The notes under the pieces: generated by a model
Database searches by the model: none
Told to the model about the DNA's origin: nothing
What the model saw: the letters and a program-made list of their open reading frames with translations, nothing else
NCBI RefSeq assembly: GCF_000316665.1
Contig: NC_019678.1
Coordinates: 1,860,001-1,924,000, forward strand
DNA: 64,000 nucleotides
Direction: 5' to 3'
From: Rivularia sp. PCC 7116
Lineage (GTDB): Bacteria; Cyanobacteriota; Cyanobacteriia; Cyanobacteriales; Nostocaceae
Part shown: positions 18,223 to 27,500 of the stretch, piece after piece
How positions within the stretch are numbered: the first letter of the stretch is position 1
How the letters are laid out: every line of letters begins with the position of its first letter
Translations under genes and position numbers: made by a program

Positions 18223-20091
18223 TTAGTTAGATAAAGATAGAATTAAGTCGATATCATCAGCGCTGCTATCAACACTTTGAGGAATACTAATTGGTAAATC
18301 ATCATCAGTTAAATCTTCAGGTTGTTCTCCTGATGGCTCGCTGAGTATTTCTCGAACTAAGGGATTATTAATTGCTATTTGTTCTTGTTTGATAAAGTCG
18401 AAGATTTGTTCTTTAGTTAATTCGTAACTTTCGCAGCTATATACAAACCAAATAGCCAAAAGAGGTTTAATATCTTGGCTTTGTAGCTTCACCCATTCTC
18501 CACCTTGCTCGTGCAAAAGTGTTTTTAAACGTTTATTTGCCAATGCTGCTACTGAACTAATCTTTTTTGAGCGAACTAAGCAACCACGAGTAATATCAAA
18601 TTTTTCATACTCAATTAATCTTTTTAAAGCTGCTCCTACATAGGTTCCAGTAGATTGCTGAATGACATCAACACCAATTTTTACCTTGCTGTCGTTACCA
18701 ACAATTTTGAAATCAAGATATCCTTTATCTGGTGATTTTGCTTCAATATCTTGAATTGCTTCAATTTTTACTTCTTCTAATTTTTCGCCAACTAAACTTG
18801 AGAATGCGAATCTAAGTGCTTTGGAAATTACTTCTTCATCTTCCATTAACTCATCTATAGAAGATTCAACATTTGCTAACTCATTTTGATAATATTCTTC
18901 TACTGGATTCCATTCAGTTGGTGAATTCCCAAAGTTTTCTGCACACCACTTTAAAATTGATCTTACAGTCGGTTTGCTCTTACCAAATTGCCTCAACTTG
19001 GTTTCATTAAATGGATAAACCGGGTGTGGTGGAGTAACTTGATTTTCTTTGTAAAATACTTTTAGCCATTGACTTACAATCGCAACAATATCATCAGAAT
19101 TTAGATTGTTTAGCTTCAATGGCTGTCTATCTAATTGCTCGCTGACTAATCTATCAATTACAGCTTCAGCTTGTGGTAACACCTTAATTTGTCCTTTCCA
19201 AGTTTCAGGATACATCGCTAAGAGAAAGACACCGCGTTTCAAGCTGTTGTATAAGTCTTTGACTAAACTTGCAACTACTTGTGCCGAGAGAAAACCATAT
19301 TCATTAACTTCTGTATTATCTAATTCATCAAAACAAATTACTGGGACTTTATAATCACTGATAATATCTAGAATTTGACGAACTGTCTTTAATCCTTCTG
19401 CTTCCTTATCTTCTTTTTCAGAATTAGGTAATCCCATTACTTCAGCTTGTTGCTGAGTTAACTCCAATCCAGATAGCCAATAATTTGCATAGTTACTATG
19501 GACAGAAGATAGCGTCCATAAAATCCCTCGTACCAAATAAGGATTAGTAATGTCCGGTTTCTTTTGCAGAACAATTTGAGTGAGTCTATCAATAAATTTA
19601 TTTGAGTGTTTATTCAAATTTTTTGGATAAATATTATCGATATACTTTTGTGGTGTATGGTCATACCCTGTGACTTCATTGATTAAAGCGGCTGCAATTT
19701 CTTGCCACTGCATCACGTTTTTGCTACCATGCGCTCTAAGGCTGGCAGCAACTGTTTGTAGAAATTCGTATTTAATCTGGTTCAGATTATCATACTTACC
19801 CATATAGATAAAAAAAGCATTATCTTCTGTCTGCAAACGATGCCGAATTCGACTGATAATATGGCTTTTACCTAATCCTTTTTCCGCTGTAATCGTAATA
19901 CCTACATTTTCGCGCTCTCCTTTACTAACTTTCTTTACTGCATCAAAAACAGCATCGGAAGCATGAGCATTGATAGAAGGTACGTCAGGAAAACTTTTTC
20001 CCCATACTTGTGATGAGCGGACAACAATATGTCCTACAAAGGGATTTTTCTTTTGAATTAGTTCGTCAATCGGAGATGCTTTAGCAATCAT
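18223..20091 (-). CDS. AAA/ORC-like P-loop ATPase, cassette A
   Basis: 622 residues. Walker A spans 69-76 (AEKGLGKS) and is followed by HIISRIRHRL; Walker B is VICFDELDN at 251-259 (D255, E256). The layout (ATPase core, helical lid, winged-helix-like segment near 370-395 with the RSILKWC pattern) recalls ORC/Cdc6- or STAND-type ATPases. Residues ~435-560 form a mixed domain (YLDFKIVG, KIGVDVIQ, RGCLVRSK, KPLLAIW) that could be an inactive nuclease-like or DNA-binding fold; this is an inference. The tail is acidic. It lies between the winged-helix gene (61 bases upstream) and the nuclease gene, and probably couples ATP hydrolysis to nuclease loading. Confidence 0.85.
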   Translation of the reverse strand: MIAKASPIDELIQKKNPFVGHIVVRSSQVWGKSFPDVPSINAHASDAVFDAVKKVSKGERENVGITITAEKGLGKSHIISRIRHRLQTEDNAFFIYMGKYDNLNQIKYEFLQTVAASLRAHGSKNVMQWQEIAAALINEVTGYDHTPQKYIDNIYPKNLNKHSNKFIDRLTQIVLQKKPDITNPYLVRGILWTLSSVHSNYANYWLSGLELTQQQAEVMGLPNSEKEDKEAEGLKTVRQILDIISDYKVPVICFDELDNTEVNEYGFLSAQVVASLVKDLYNSLKRGVFLLAMYPETWKGQIKVLPQAEAVIDRLVSEQLDRQPLKLNNLNSDDIVAIVSQWLKVFYKENQVTPPHPVYPFNETKLRQFGKSKPTVRSILKWCAENFGNSPTEWNPVEEYYQNELANVESSIDELMEDEEVISKALRFAFSSLVGEKLEEVKIEAIQDIEAKSPDKGYLDFKIVGNDSKVKIGVDVIQQSTGTYVGAALKRLIEYEKFDITRGCLVRSKKISSVAALANKRLKTLLHEQGGEWVKLQSQDIKPLLAIWFVYSCESYELTKEQIFDFIKQEQIAINNPLVREILSEPSGEQPEDLTDDDLPISIPQSVDSSADDIDLILSLSN

Positions 20092-20152
20092 ATTTTTTAT
20101 ACTTAATAAGTTAACTTAGCAGTGAAGAGAAATATTTAATTTAACTTAAATT

Positions 20153-20863
20153 TTAATTTTGCAATTTGGAAGCATAGCAACGCAATCCATCTAATTCCGT
20201 AGTGATGGAATCTTCTATTTTGTCGGGAGCGCTGTCTTCTACACTGCCACCTTCAAGTTGAAAAATATCATCCGCTTGCATCTCTAAAAGCCACTCACTA
20301 AACTGCTTCCGAGAAAGGCGATCGCCAATTTTTCTTCTAATACGATAAATTGGCACTAAGTTATCTAAGTTGTAGTCGCTATTGAGTTGTTCGTAAACTT
20401 GTAAAGCTACTTGCTTAAATTCTTCGTAAGATGCAATATTATTTTTTGAATTGGTTTCGCTAACAATATTTTCTGAAGCTGTAGCGTTATCTTTATTTGA
20501 TGTATTCGCTAATCCACAATTCATTTCGTGAATCCACTTGAGCAAAGCATTCGCAGCCCAAGTTCCCACAATTGTTCCTTCAAATTCAAACTCGGTACTT
20601 TTCAAATTTTTATCTAGTACCTCTAAACCTTTAGGAGATTGAAGAGAATAACCTTTTTTAGATTTAGAAATAGCTTGCTCGTTTTCAAGTTCTTCAAAAA
20701 CGCTTTGATAATCCGCGACTTTCTTACCTTTGGATACAAGCCTTTTCGATAGTTCCCCTTTTTTTACTTCCTCTTTGATTCCTCCCAAGTCCCACAAAGC
20801 TAGGAGCAAGCGCGTTCTAGCCTTTGTTTCAGAGCTTTTCAAAGCAGTATTTTGTGGTGCCAT
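20153..20863 (-). CDS. Double winged-helix protein, cassette A
   Basis: I start at ATG 20863 (MAPQNTALKSSETKARTRLL), which aligns with the start of the cassette B copy; a GTG at 20887 is possible. About 236 residues. Residues ~15-110 form a winged helix (RTRLLLALWDLGGIKEEV, then YQSVFEELENEQAISKSKKGYSL), followed by a conserved helix ending in LLKWIHEMN. Residues ~140-230 look like a second winged helix (LDNLVPIYRIRRKIGDRLS, then FSEWLLEMQADDIFQLEGG). It is the likely DNA-binding or sensor subunit of the cassette. The first domain recurs in cassette B and in the H1-like protein at 26102-27151. Confidence 0.75.
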   Translation of the reverse strand: MAPQNTALKSSETKARTRLLLALWDLGGIKEEVKKGELSKRLVSKGKKVADYQSVFEELENEQAISKSKKGYSLQSPKGLEVLDKNLKSTEFEFEGTIVGTWAANALLKWIHEMNCGLANTSNKDNATASENIVSETNSKNNIASYEEFKQVALQVYEQLNSDYNLDNLVPIYRIRRKIGDRLSRKQFSEWLLEMQADDIFQLEGGSVEDSAPDKIEDSITTELDGLRCYASKLQN

Positions 20864-20993
20864 ATCAATATTTATACTTATCAGCACCAGTATAGTTTTG
20901 ATAAAGCTGATTTAGCTTTTGGAAAATTACTGAATTATTTAGAGTAAATTTATGAAATTTTTTTGATGTATAAGTATATTTAGCAGTTTCGGG

Positions 20994-21221
20994 GGGAGCA
21001 TCCCAATTTTGCAAAAAGCCCGCAGGCTATAAGCCTGGGGCTAATACTACGAAGCCCCTTCGGGTTCGCTAGTTTGGGGTACGGAAACCGACACCCCCAA
21101 CTAGACTCACCACCTGCGTGGGCTATGAGAGTTTCCAAGCCCACGCAGGTGGGCTTTGTTTTTGTAGCCGCACCCTTCTAGGGTGTCGGATAAAGTATTT
21201 ATTCAAAATTGGGATGCTCCC
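20994..21221. mobile_element. 228-bp MITE with 18-bp ends and 8-bp target duplication
   Basis: The ends gggagcatcccaattttg (20994-21011) and its exact complement (21204-21221) flank a non-coding interior. The target gtttcggg is duplicated at 20986-20993 and 21222-21229. Inside is a 15-bp hairpin (21110-21124 with 21138-21152) followed by T-rich DNA, which may also terminate transcription. It sits exactly between cassettes A and B. Confidence 0.9.
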
Positions 21222-21324
21222 GTTTCGGGTGTTATCCCTTAAAAAATTTGATTTAGTTTGTTAAAAATTGTTTATTATACATAAAAACTTTTATAGAAAA
21301 ATCGCACCGCTGATGAAGCATCCA

Positions 21325-22773
21325 CTAAATCGATAAATCCCGTAGAAAGTAGAATTTATCAGTTTTCCAATCGGTACCTTTAATTCTTCCTAGGTAACCT
21401 GTTAATGGGGAAGAGAGTTCGATAAGGATTTCGTGCATTTCTTGAATATTTAAAATTATCTTCGGTGGATTAGAGATATCATAGGCACCACTTAGATATT
21501 CAATTCCTACTTCTCTATCAGCATTCTTAATTAACTTAACTATATGTACTCTGAGTCTAATATTTTGCCAATTATCATCAATATAACCATTAAGTTTAGC
21601 ATCAGCATCTTCACCAAATGGCTCCTGTTCTAAACAAGGTTTTAATTGCCATAAATCGATAGAACCTGGGTATTTATCTTTAAGTTCAACCAGTCTTTGT
21701 AAGGTTTCAGGACGAATTACATTCATTTCATTTCCACTCGCAGTTAATTGTGCATCTTCTGTTAATTCACCCGCTGCCATTATTATTTTTATGCACTTGT
21801 TATATTGTCTTTGCAAATGTTTGTATCCCAACTTCACCAATTGGGCTGCGGTACCATCGGGGACTTTTTCTGTTTTAGTCGCTTTACATTCACCGACAAC
21901 TTGATAAGGATATTCGCAATAGAAATCTAAACCACCAGCACCACCAGTTGAATTTGGATCTAAACTCGCTTTAGAATTGGTATTTTTATTATAGAAACCT
22001 AATTTAATTAAACTCTTGCGGACTACTTTCTCAAAAGTATCTCCATCGGAAGAATTACCAATATCAGCTATAGTATAAATCCAGTTTTTTTCTGAGATAA
22101 CTTGTGAAAGTGTTTGTTGAGTTGTCCAACCCAAAAAGTTTTTTATATCTCGATCAAGTTGTTGTTTTGCTTCCGTAGAAGTTGTAGGGAGGTTTTCAAT
22201 TGCAGCTTGTAACTCTTCCAAATTGGGGTGCGATGGTGACTGTAAATTTTCTAACTGAGTTTTGCGTATAGCGAAATTGCGATCGCTTAAAACTGGATTA
22301 ATTTCAGAAACGTTTACAGGAGGAATTAAAGCAGCAAAAAAGTTTGTTAGCTGTGGTTTTCTAACTTCAATTGATTGAGGTAGATGATAAACCCGTAAGT
22401 AGGTTAGGAATATGTTTTGCCGTTGTGTAAGGATTGCTTGTAAACCCTGTGTGGTGAAAATTGTTAACTTTGATAAAGCGGCTAAAGAATTAACATCGTT
22501 AATAATTTGGCAGTCTTCACATTTAGCCCAAGCTTGAATTGAGAATCTTTTAGTATCTCTTTGAATAGCATATTGAGCAGTTGAAACAAAGGTTGATTTG
22601 TAATACTCTTCAACTGACAATGCAATATTCAACTCTTTTTTTGGATAAAGAGCAAATTGCCGGTGTGGATGGATAAACTTGCGGGTTATAGCTACAATAA
22701 TTCGTCCCTGAATTAATGCTTCAATTTCAGGTGCCGGAAGACATAGCATTGTGTGAAGTGCAAATTTGCTCAT
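21325..22773 (-). CDS. Mrr-like PD-(D/E)xK nuclease, cassette B
   Basis: 482 residues, a paralogue of the nuclease at 16766-18220 over its whole length. The catalytic core keeps D283 (GGLDFY), E295 and K297 (VVGECKATK), and the stretch ECKATKTEKVPDG is identical in both copies. The N-terminal segment (LCLPAPEIEALIQGRIIVA) again resembles the first strand and helix of ASCH/PUA-like domains. The middle region (~130-230) is much less conserved than the core and the C-terminus, which could mean that it decides target or partner specificity. The start lies 6 bases after the ATPase stop. Confidence 0.85.
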   Translation of the reverse strand: MSKFALHTMLCLPAPEIEALIQGRIIVAITRKFIHPHRQFALYPKKELNIALSVEEYYKSTFVSTAQYAIQRDTKRFSIQAWAKCEDCQIINDVNSLAALSKLTIFTTQGLQAILTQRQNIFLTYLRVYHLPQSIEVRKPQLTNFFAALIPPVNVSEINPVLSDRNFAIRKTQLENLQSPSHPNLEELQAAIENLPTTSTEAKQQLDRDIKNFLGWTTQQTLSQVISEKNWIYTIADIGNSSDGDTFEKVVRKSLIKLGFYNKNTNSKASLDPNSTGGAGGLDFYCEYPYQVVGECKATKTEKVPDGTAAQLVKLGYKHLQRQYNKCIKIIMAAGELTEDAQLTASGNEMNVIRPETLQRLVELKDKYPGSIDLWQLKPCLEQEPFGEDADAKLNGYIDDNWQNIRLRVHIVKLIKNADREVGIEYLSGAYDISNPPKIILNIQEMHEILIELSSPLTGYLGRIKGTDWKTDKFYFLRDLSI

Positions 22774-22779
22774 TATTCA

Positions 22780-24711
22780 TCAACCATTAATAAGTTGCTT
22801 ATATACATCCTCAAAATCTGCTGATTCAGAATTAGTACTTTCCTCTGCTAGTACAGAATCATCTTCAATCACATCGTCAGGAACTTCATAGGAAGGATCG
22901 CTAAGAATTTCTTGTAGTAAAGGGTTACTTTCTCCTAGTTGATAATCTGTGGCTTTATCGGCAATAAACTGAAAAATTTGCTCCTCAGTTAATCCGTAAT
23001 CTACATTACGTTTTTTATGCACCGAGCGAATTGCCAATAATGGTTTAATTTCTGATTCTTTCAATTCCACAAATTCGCCACCTTTCGATATTAGAGGCTT
23101 TAAATAAGTGTTATACAAATAATTACTAATTTCTTTGTCTTTAGATTTAGAACGAACTAAACAGCCACGGCTGAGATTGAATTTTTTCTCTTCATCAATC
23201 AATCTTTTGAATCCTGCTCCTAATGCTCTACCGCCACTATCTTGAAGTATTGCAACACCAATACAGACTTTTCTTCTGTTTTCAGTACCAATAATTTTGA
23301 AATTTAAGTACTTATCTTTACCAGCTTTTTTTGTGACCTTATCTGTAATTTCTTCGATAGTTACTTGTTCTACCGTATAACCAATTAATCTTTGAAAGTT
23401 AAATAACAAAGCATCAGCAAGTAAGAAATTATCATCCAAATTTTTACCTAACTTTTGTGCAAGTTCTGTTTTGAATGCTTCTTCAACTGGATCTAATAAT
23501 TTGCTTTCTGGGCTTGAATCTTCTTCTTTTACTTCTCCAGTTTCGGGAGGTTTACAATTCTCTCTACACCACCGTAATACATTTCTGATAGGTGGCTTTT
23601 CTTCACTTAATTCTCTCAGATCAACTTCTGTAAATGGATAAGTTGCATAGGGAGGAACTAAATTTCGATCTTGATAGAATTGCTTTAACCACAAAGTAAC
23701 TAGCTCAACAATCGAATCACCATCCATGTACCTTAAATCTATGGGATTGCCTTGAGCAGAAACTTTAGCAGCAACAGCAGCAGGTAATTTTTTAATTTGT
23801 TCAACCCATACCGCAGGCATCATGACAGTTAAAATGACACCTTTGCGAATATTTTCAAATAATTCTTTAACGAATCCAGCCACGACTTGAGCTTTAGTAA
23901 AACCATTATCATTAGATTCAGCCGAGTCTAATTCGTCAAAACAAATAACAAGTTCTTTGTAGTAACCAATTAAATTTAATATCTGTTTAACGGTATTAAA
24001 AGCTGAACCGCTATGTATAGGCAAACATAACTCCGAGGCTTTATTTTGAGATAATCCGTTACCAGATAACCAATTGATTGCGTATAGTGAGTGACTATCT
24101 GAAAGCGTCCAAAGTATAGCCCGAATAACATCGGGATTTTTTGCAGTAGAATTGTTTTTACAGAATGTATCTGTCAGGTTGTTAACCAACCTTTTGGTTA
24201 TTATTAAGTTACTAATACCAAATTGTTTAACTAATTTTTTCGCTGATAAATGTTTAGTATTAGAGTTAATAGACTTTAGAGCATTATTTACTATAACTGC
24301 TGCTAGCTCTTGCCATTGCGTTACTCCTTCGTTACCAATCTTATTAAGGCTATCTGCTAAAGTACGCTGAAATCCTTGCTTTATATTATTCAAGTCACCA
24401 AATTGATTAGCGTAAATAAATAAAGCACCACCAAACGCTTGCAAACGATGACGAATACGACTAATAACGTGTGTTTTACCACTCCCAGCTTCAGCCGTAA
24501 TTGTAATCGAAGTTCTCTGATATTGATTTGCACGAATCTGCTTAATTGCTTCAAATACAGCATCGGAAGCATGAGCATTTAAACTTGTAATATCGGGAAA
24601 TTCTTTATCCCAAACTTCATCGTTACCTACATAAGGAGGTTGTGCAAAAGGATTATGAGCTTTGAGAGCTTCGTTAATCTCTTTAATAGGAGAAAAGCTA
24701 GAACTTGTCAT
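22780..24711 (-). CDS. AAA/ORC-like P-loop ATPase, cassette B
   Basis: I choose ATG 24711 (MTSSSFSPIKEINEALKAHN) because it lines up with the cassette A protein; the frame is open further upstream to a TTG overlapping the previous gene's stop. 643 residues. Walker A is AEAGSGKT at 73-80 and Walker B is VICFDELD near 255-262. The conserved NAHASDAVFEAIKQI before the P-loop and RGCLVRSK in the C-terminal domain are shared with cassette A. It is longer than its paralogue mainly in the helical region (~140-190) and before the C-terminal domain. The inferred role is motor or switch for the adjacent nuclease. Confidence 0.85.
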   Translation of the reverse strand: MTSSSFSPIKEINEALKAHNPFAQPPYVGNDEVWDKEFPDITSLNAHASDAVFEAIKQIRANQYQRTSITITAEAGSGKTHVISRIRHRLQAFGGALFIYANQFGDLNNIKQGFQRTLADSLNKIGNEGVTQWQELAAVIVNNALKSINSNTKHLSAKKLVKQFGISNLIITKRLVNNLTDTFCKNNSTAKNPDVIRAILWTLSDSHSLYAINWLSGNGLSQNKASELCLPIHSGSAFNTVKQILNLIGYYKELVICFDELDSAESNDNGFTKAQVVAGFVKELFENIRKGVILTVMMPAVWVEQIKKLPAAVAAKVSAQGNPIDLRYMDGDSIVELVTLWLKQFYQDRNLVPPYATYPFTEVDLRELSEEKPPIRNVLRWCRENCKPPETGEVKEEDSSPESKLLDPVEEAFKTELAQKLGKNLDDNFLLADALLFNFQRLIGYTVEQVTIEEITDKVTKKAGKDKYLNFKIIGTENRRKVCIGVAILQDSGGRALGAGFKRLIDEEKKFNLSRGCLVRSKSKDKEISNYLYNTYLKPLISKGGEFVELKESEIKPLLAIRSVHKKRNVDYGLTEEQIFQFIADKATDYQLGESNPLLQEILSDPSYEVPDDVIEDDSVLAEESTNSESADFEDVYKQLING

Positions 24712-24770
24712 GGTGCTAATTATTAATAATTCAAATACATTCACTACAACGTCAAGACAGATTAATTGCT

Positions 24771-25448
24771 TCAAGCAATGCGTTTAGCGTAGTAACGCAA
24801 TCCACTTAGCTTGGTAGTTATTGAGTCTTCAGCTTTCTCCGGTGTGATATCTGTCATTTCTCCACCAATTAGCTGCAAAATATCTTTCTTCTGCATTTCC
24901 AACATCCACTGATTAAAATTGTCTCGGCTTACTTTCTCGCCAACTTCTTTTCTAATTCTGTAAATTGGCACCAAATTATCTAGGTTGTAATTCCGATTCA
25001 ATTTATCGTAAACTTCCAACGTAATTTCTTTAAACTTGTCATAGGATGCAATTTCTTCGTTTGGAGAGTCTTTAATCTGGGCTTGATTCTGTAATTCAGT
25101 TGAATAGTTAGTTTTGCTCTGGTTTTCTCTAATCAACTTCAACAAAGCATTGGCAACCCAAGTTCCAATAGTATTATTTTCAAAATCCGTAGTCTTCAAA
25201 CTTTCATCAAGCAATTCCCTGCCTTTAGGAAGTACCAAAGAGTAACCTTTCTTTGATTTTTCGATCGCTCCTATTTCTAATAGCTCATCAAACACGCTTT
25301 GATAATCTTTTGCTTTTTCTTTACTAGGCACAACTCTATCGTTTAGCTTTGCTTTCATCACTGACTCTTGCGCTTCAAATAAAGCTAAAAGCAAACGAGT
25401 TTTAGCTTGATTTTTTTTATTTTCTGAAAGAGTGTTTGTAACTGACAT
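24771..25448 (-). CDS. Double winged-helix protein, cassette B
   Basis: 225 residues, a paralogue of the gene at 20153-20863. The first winged helix begins AKTRLLLALFEAQESVMKAK; the second contains LDNLVPIYRIRKEVGEKVS and QKKDILQLIGGE. The C-terminal KLSGLRYYAKRIA matches ELDGLRCYASKLQ of cassette A. Start ATG 25448. It is the first gene of cassette B, with a 59-base gap to the chosen ATPase start. It may regulate the cassette or recognise the target DNA. It has no catalytic residues. Confidence 0.75.
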   Translation of the reverse strand: MSVTNTLSENKKNQAKTRLLLALFEAQESVMKAKLNDRVVPSKEKAKDYQSVFDELLEIGAIEKSKKGYSLVLPKGRELLDESLKTTDFENNTIGTWVANALLKLIRENQSKTNYSTELQNQAQIKDSPNEEIASYDKFKEITLEVYDKLNRNYNLDNLVPIYRIRKEVGEKVSRDNFNQWMLEMQKKDILQLIGGEMTDITPEKAEDSITTKLSGLRYYAKRIA

Positions 25449-26101
25449 ACTTAGTTTTTATTTTGACTTAAACTTGATTTAATTTAGACTAGTACAGTTT
25501 TTAAGTATTTGTGTGTGTTATAAAATACTTCTGAAATACTTGTATTTTTAAAAAAAATATATTCAGTTATTTAAAATACTTTTGAAGAAATTTTTATAGA
25601 AGCTAACCGAAGATGAGAAGGTTAACAATTATCTAACAAACATTAGTCTGGCATTTGCAAATCTAGAATTTATTAAAACAAAAACAAACCCTCGCAAAAA
25701 CGAGCTGCAAAATGCACCCGAAATCAACATCGGTTTCACAATTCATACGCTAAAATTGCAGAATTTCGACCAAGCAATAAACTCTGCAATCCGCGTTGCC
25801 TAATTATTTTTAACGGAGCATGGTAGATAAAATTATAGTCACCCTAGATAGAAATTTATATGCACTCAATACCCATTACAATCACTAGCCAAAACCTTAC
25901 CGAGTCATTGTGTTTGTGAGAAGCAAACTGCAATATCTATCTAGCCTTAATCGTTGCAACAGCCTGCTTTATCGTTACATTTTCATTACCTACATTGTCG
26001 TCTAAACTCGAAACGTACAGCGCTCGCTTTCAACTCTTAACTATCTCATTCGTGGCATAGTTGATGCGGAACACCCTGACGACATTACCATAATTCAAAT
26101 A
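25449..26101. other. Spacer between cassette B and the H1-like gene
   Basis: About 650 bases without a supportable gene on either strand. The first ~120 bases are very AT-rich and probably contain the cassette B promoter. No repeat structure was noticed. Confidence 0.4.
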
Positions 26102-27151
26102 TTAGGATGCGATTTCGGATTGCTCGGTTTCTACAGAGGAAGAAATTGTTGCACCATCCATTTCTCGTATCCATTTGAGCAACCCACCAACGAATTTACT
26201 TGCAACTATACTTCCAACTTGCTTGCCATAGAATTGGAAATCAAGGGTTTTAAGTCCTTCATCAAGCATTATCAAACCTCTATCGGTGAGCTTAATGCTT
26301 TCAACTTTGCTCTTGCGAGTACTGTGAATAGCACCAGCTTTTTCTAACTTCTTAAGAATAGAAGTATATTCTCCAGCTTTCTCGTTTTTGCGTTGTACGC
26401 TACCAGTTACTTCAGTTGTTTTAACTTCGGTTTTCATTCCTCCTAAATTCCATAGAGCAAGAAGCAAACGAGTTTCATCCTGAGTTTTCTTTTTAGAAAC
26501 TTTGGTTTTAGCTGTAACTTTCTTGGTAGTAGTTTTCGCTTTTGCTATTGTCTTCTTGGCAGTGGTTTTAGCTTTTGCTACAGAAGAATTAGCAGCTTTA
26601 GTTTTGCTAGCTACTTTTTTAGTTTTTGCAGTAGTTTCAGAATTATTAATACTTGTAGACGCAGATGTTTGTGCTTTTACCTTCTTAGTAGTGCTAGCAG
26701 GTAATCGTTTACCAGCAACTTTTTTGCTAGTAGACTTCGCCTTTTCTACCTTGGTAGCAGCGGGTTTTTCTGATTTCTTAGTGGAAGATTTAACCTTTTC
26801 TACCTTGGTAGCAGCAGGTTTTTCTGATTTCTTGCTGGAAGACTTAACTTTTTCTACCTCGGTGCTGGCAACTAATCGTCTACTAGATACTTTTCTTCTT
26901 GTATTTTTAACTTTTCCTACAGTGGTGCTAGCAGACTTTGTTTTGCTCGATGCTTTTTTAGCTGTATTTTTCACTTCAGTTTCTGGAGTATTGCTTGAAA
27001 CTTTAGACTCTACTGTTTGAGCTTCAGGCTTTACTTTTTTTGTGCTACTTTTTACTTTTGCCTTGGTAGCACTACTTTGAGCTTTAACCTTGGAAGAAGA
27101 ACTTTTAGACTGAGCTTTCTTACTCTGCAAACGAGTTTTTCTAAGTGCCAT
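26102..27151 (-). CDS. Histone-H1-like Lys/Ala-rich protein fused to a winged helix
   Basis: 349 residues. Residues 1-222 are low-complexity, made of Lys, Ala, Ser, Thr and Val with repeated units such as KKSEKPAATKVEKVKSS, like the basic tails of histone H1 or bacterial AlgP/Hc1-type proteins that coat DNA. Residues 223-349 are a winged helix (TRLLLALWNLGGMKTEV, YTSILKKLEKAGAI, GGLLKWIREMD) that closely matches the first domain of both cassette winged-helix proteins. The DNA of the tail has near-identical ~63-bp tandem repeats. It lies upstream on the same strand and is probably part of the same system as a DNA-compacting or bridging partner. Confidence 0.75.
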   Translation of the reverse strand: MALRKTRLQSKKAQSKSSSSKVKAQSSATKAKVKSSTKKVKPEAQTVESKVSSNTPETEVKNTAKKASSKTKSASTTVGKVKNTRRKVSSRRLVASTEVEKVKSSSKKSEKPAATKVEKVKSSTKKSEKPAATKVEKAKSTSKKVAGKRLPASTTKKVKAQTSASTSINNSETTAKTKKVASKTKAANSSVAKAKTTAKKTIAKAKTTTKKVTAKTKVSKKKTQDETRLLLALWNLGGMKTEVKTTEVTGSVQRKNEKAGEYTSILKKLEKAGAIHSTRKSKVESIKLTDRGLIMLDEGLKTLDFQFYGKQVGSIVASKFVGGLLKWIREMDGATISSSVETEQSEIAS

Positions 27152-27282
27152 TGAGGGTTAATAATGTTAGTTCACTTTCTAGAATAATCTAGTACTAAGT
27201 GTTTTCAGGGTATGATAAAAAACATCAGGGAATTTTCTAAGAAATTTTCTATGGATTTTTATTAAATAGTATTTTTATCTAC

Positions 27283-27323
27283 AAAAAAAGGCAAAACTTC
27301 ATAATTAAGTTTCGCCTTTTTAT
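27283..27323 (-). terminator. Rho-independent terminator downstream of ndhO
   Basis: Arms 27285-27299 and 27307-27321 pair over 15 bp (one G-U pair on the minus-strand RNA) around a 7-base loop, followed on the minus strand by seven T. The orientation and distance fit the end of the ndhO transcript. Confidence 0.8.
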
Positions 27324-27500
27324 ATATATTGAAATCCTCCGGGGATATACCTAGAAGTTTCTGTAAGTCTCAAATTACAGTAGCCCTATAGAATTTGTAA
27401 AAATTGCAGAGTCGAGAAATCCCGGTTTTTCCAAAAAAAGAATCGGGCTTCTTAATTCTTACTAAAGCTAGGTACTACATATCTCCTCAGCCGACTTAAA

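Noticed and set aside
16766-25448. BREX or McrBC system
   Set aside because: No methyltransferase, PglZ-type phosphatase or GTP-specific McrB motif was seen; only the ATPase-plus-nuclease theme is shared.
26502-27020. 172-codon plus-strand frame opposite the H1-like gene
   Set aside because: It is the complement of Lys/Ala codon repeats, giving Val/Phe/Leu low complexity; an antisense shadow.
16766-27151. Tn7-like or other transposon
   Set aside because: No DDE transposase or recombinase, and no element ends bracket the island; the nuclease is Mrr-like and not clearly TnsA-like.
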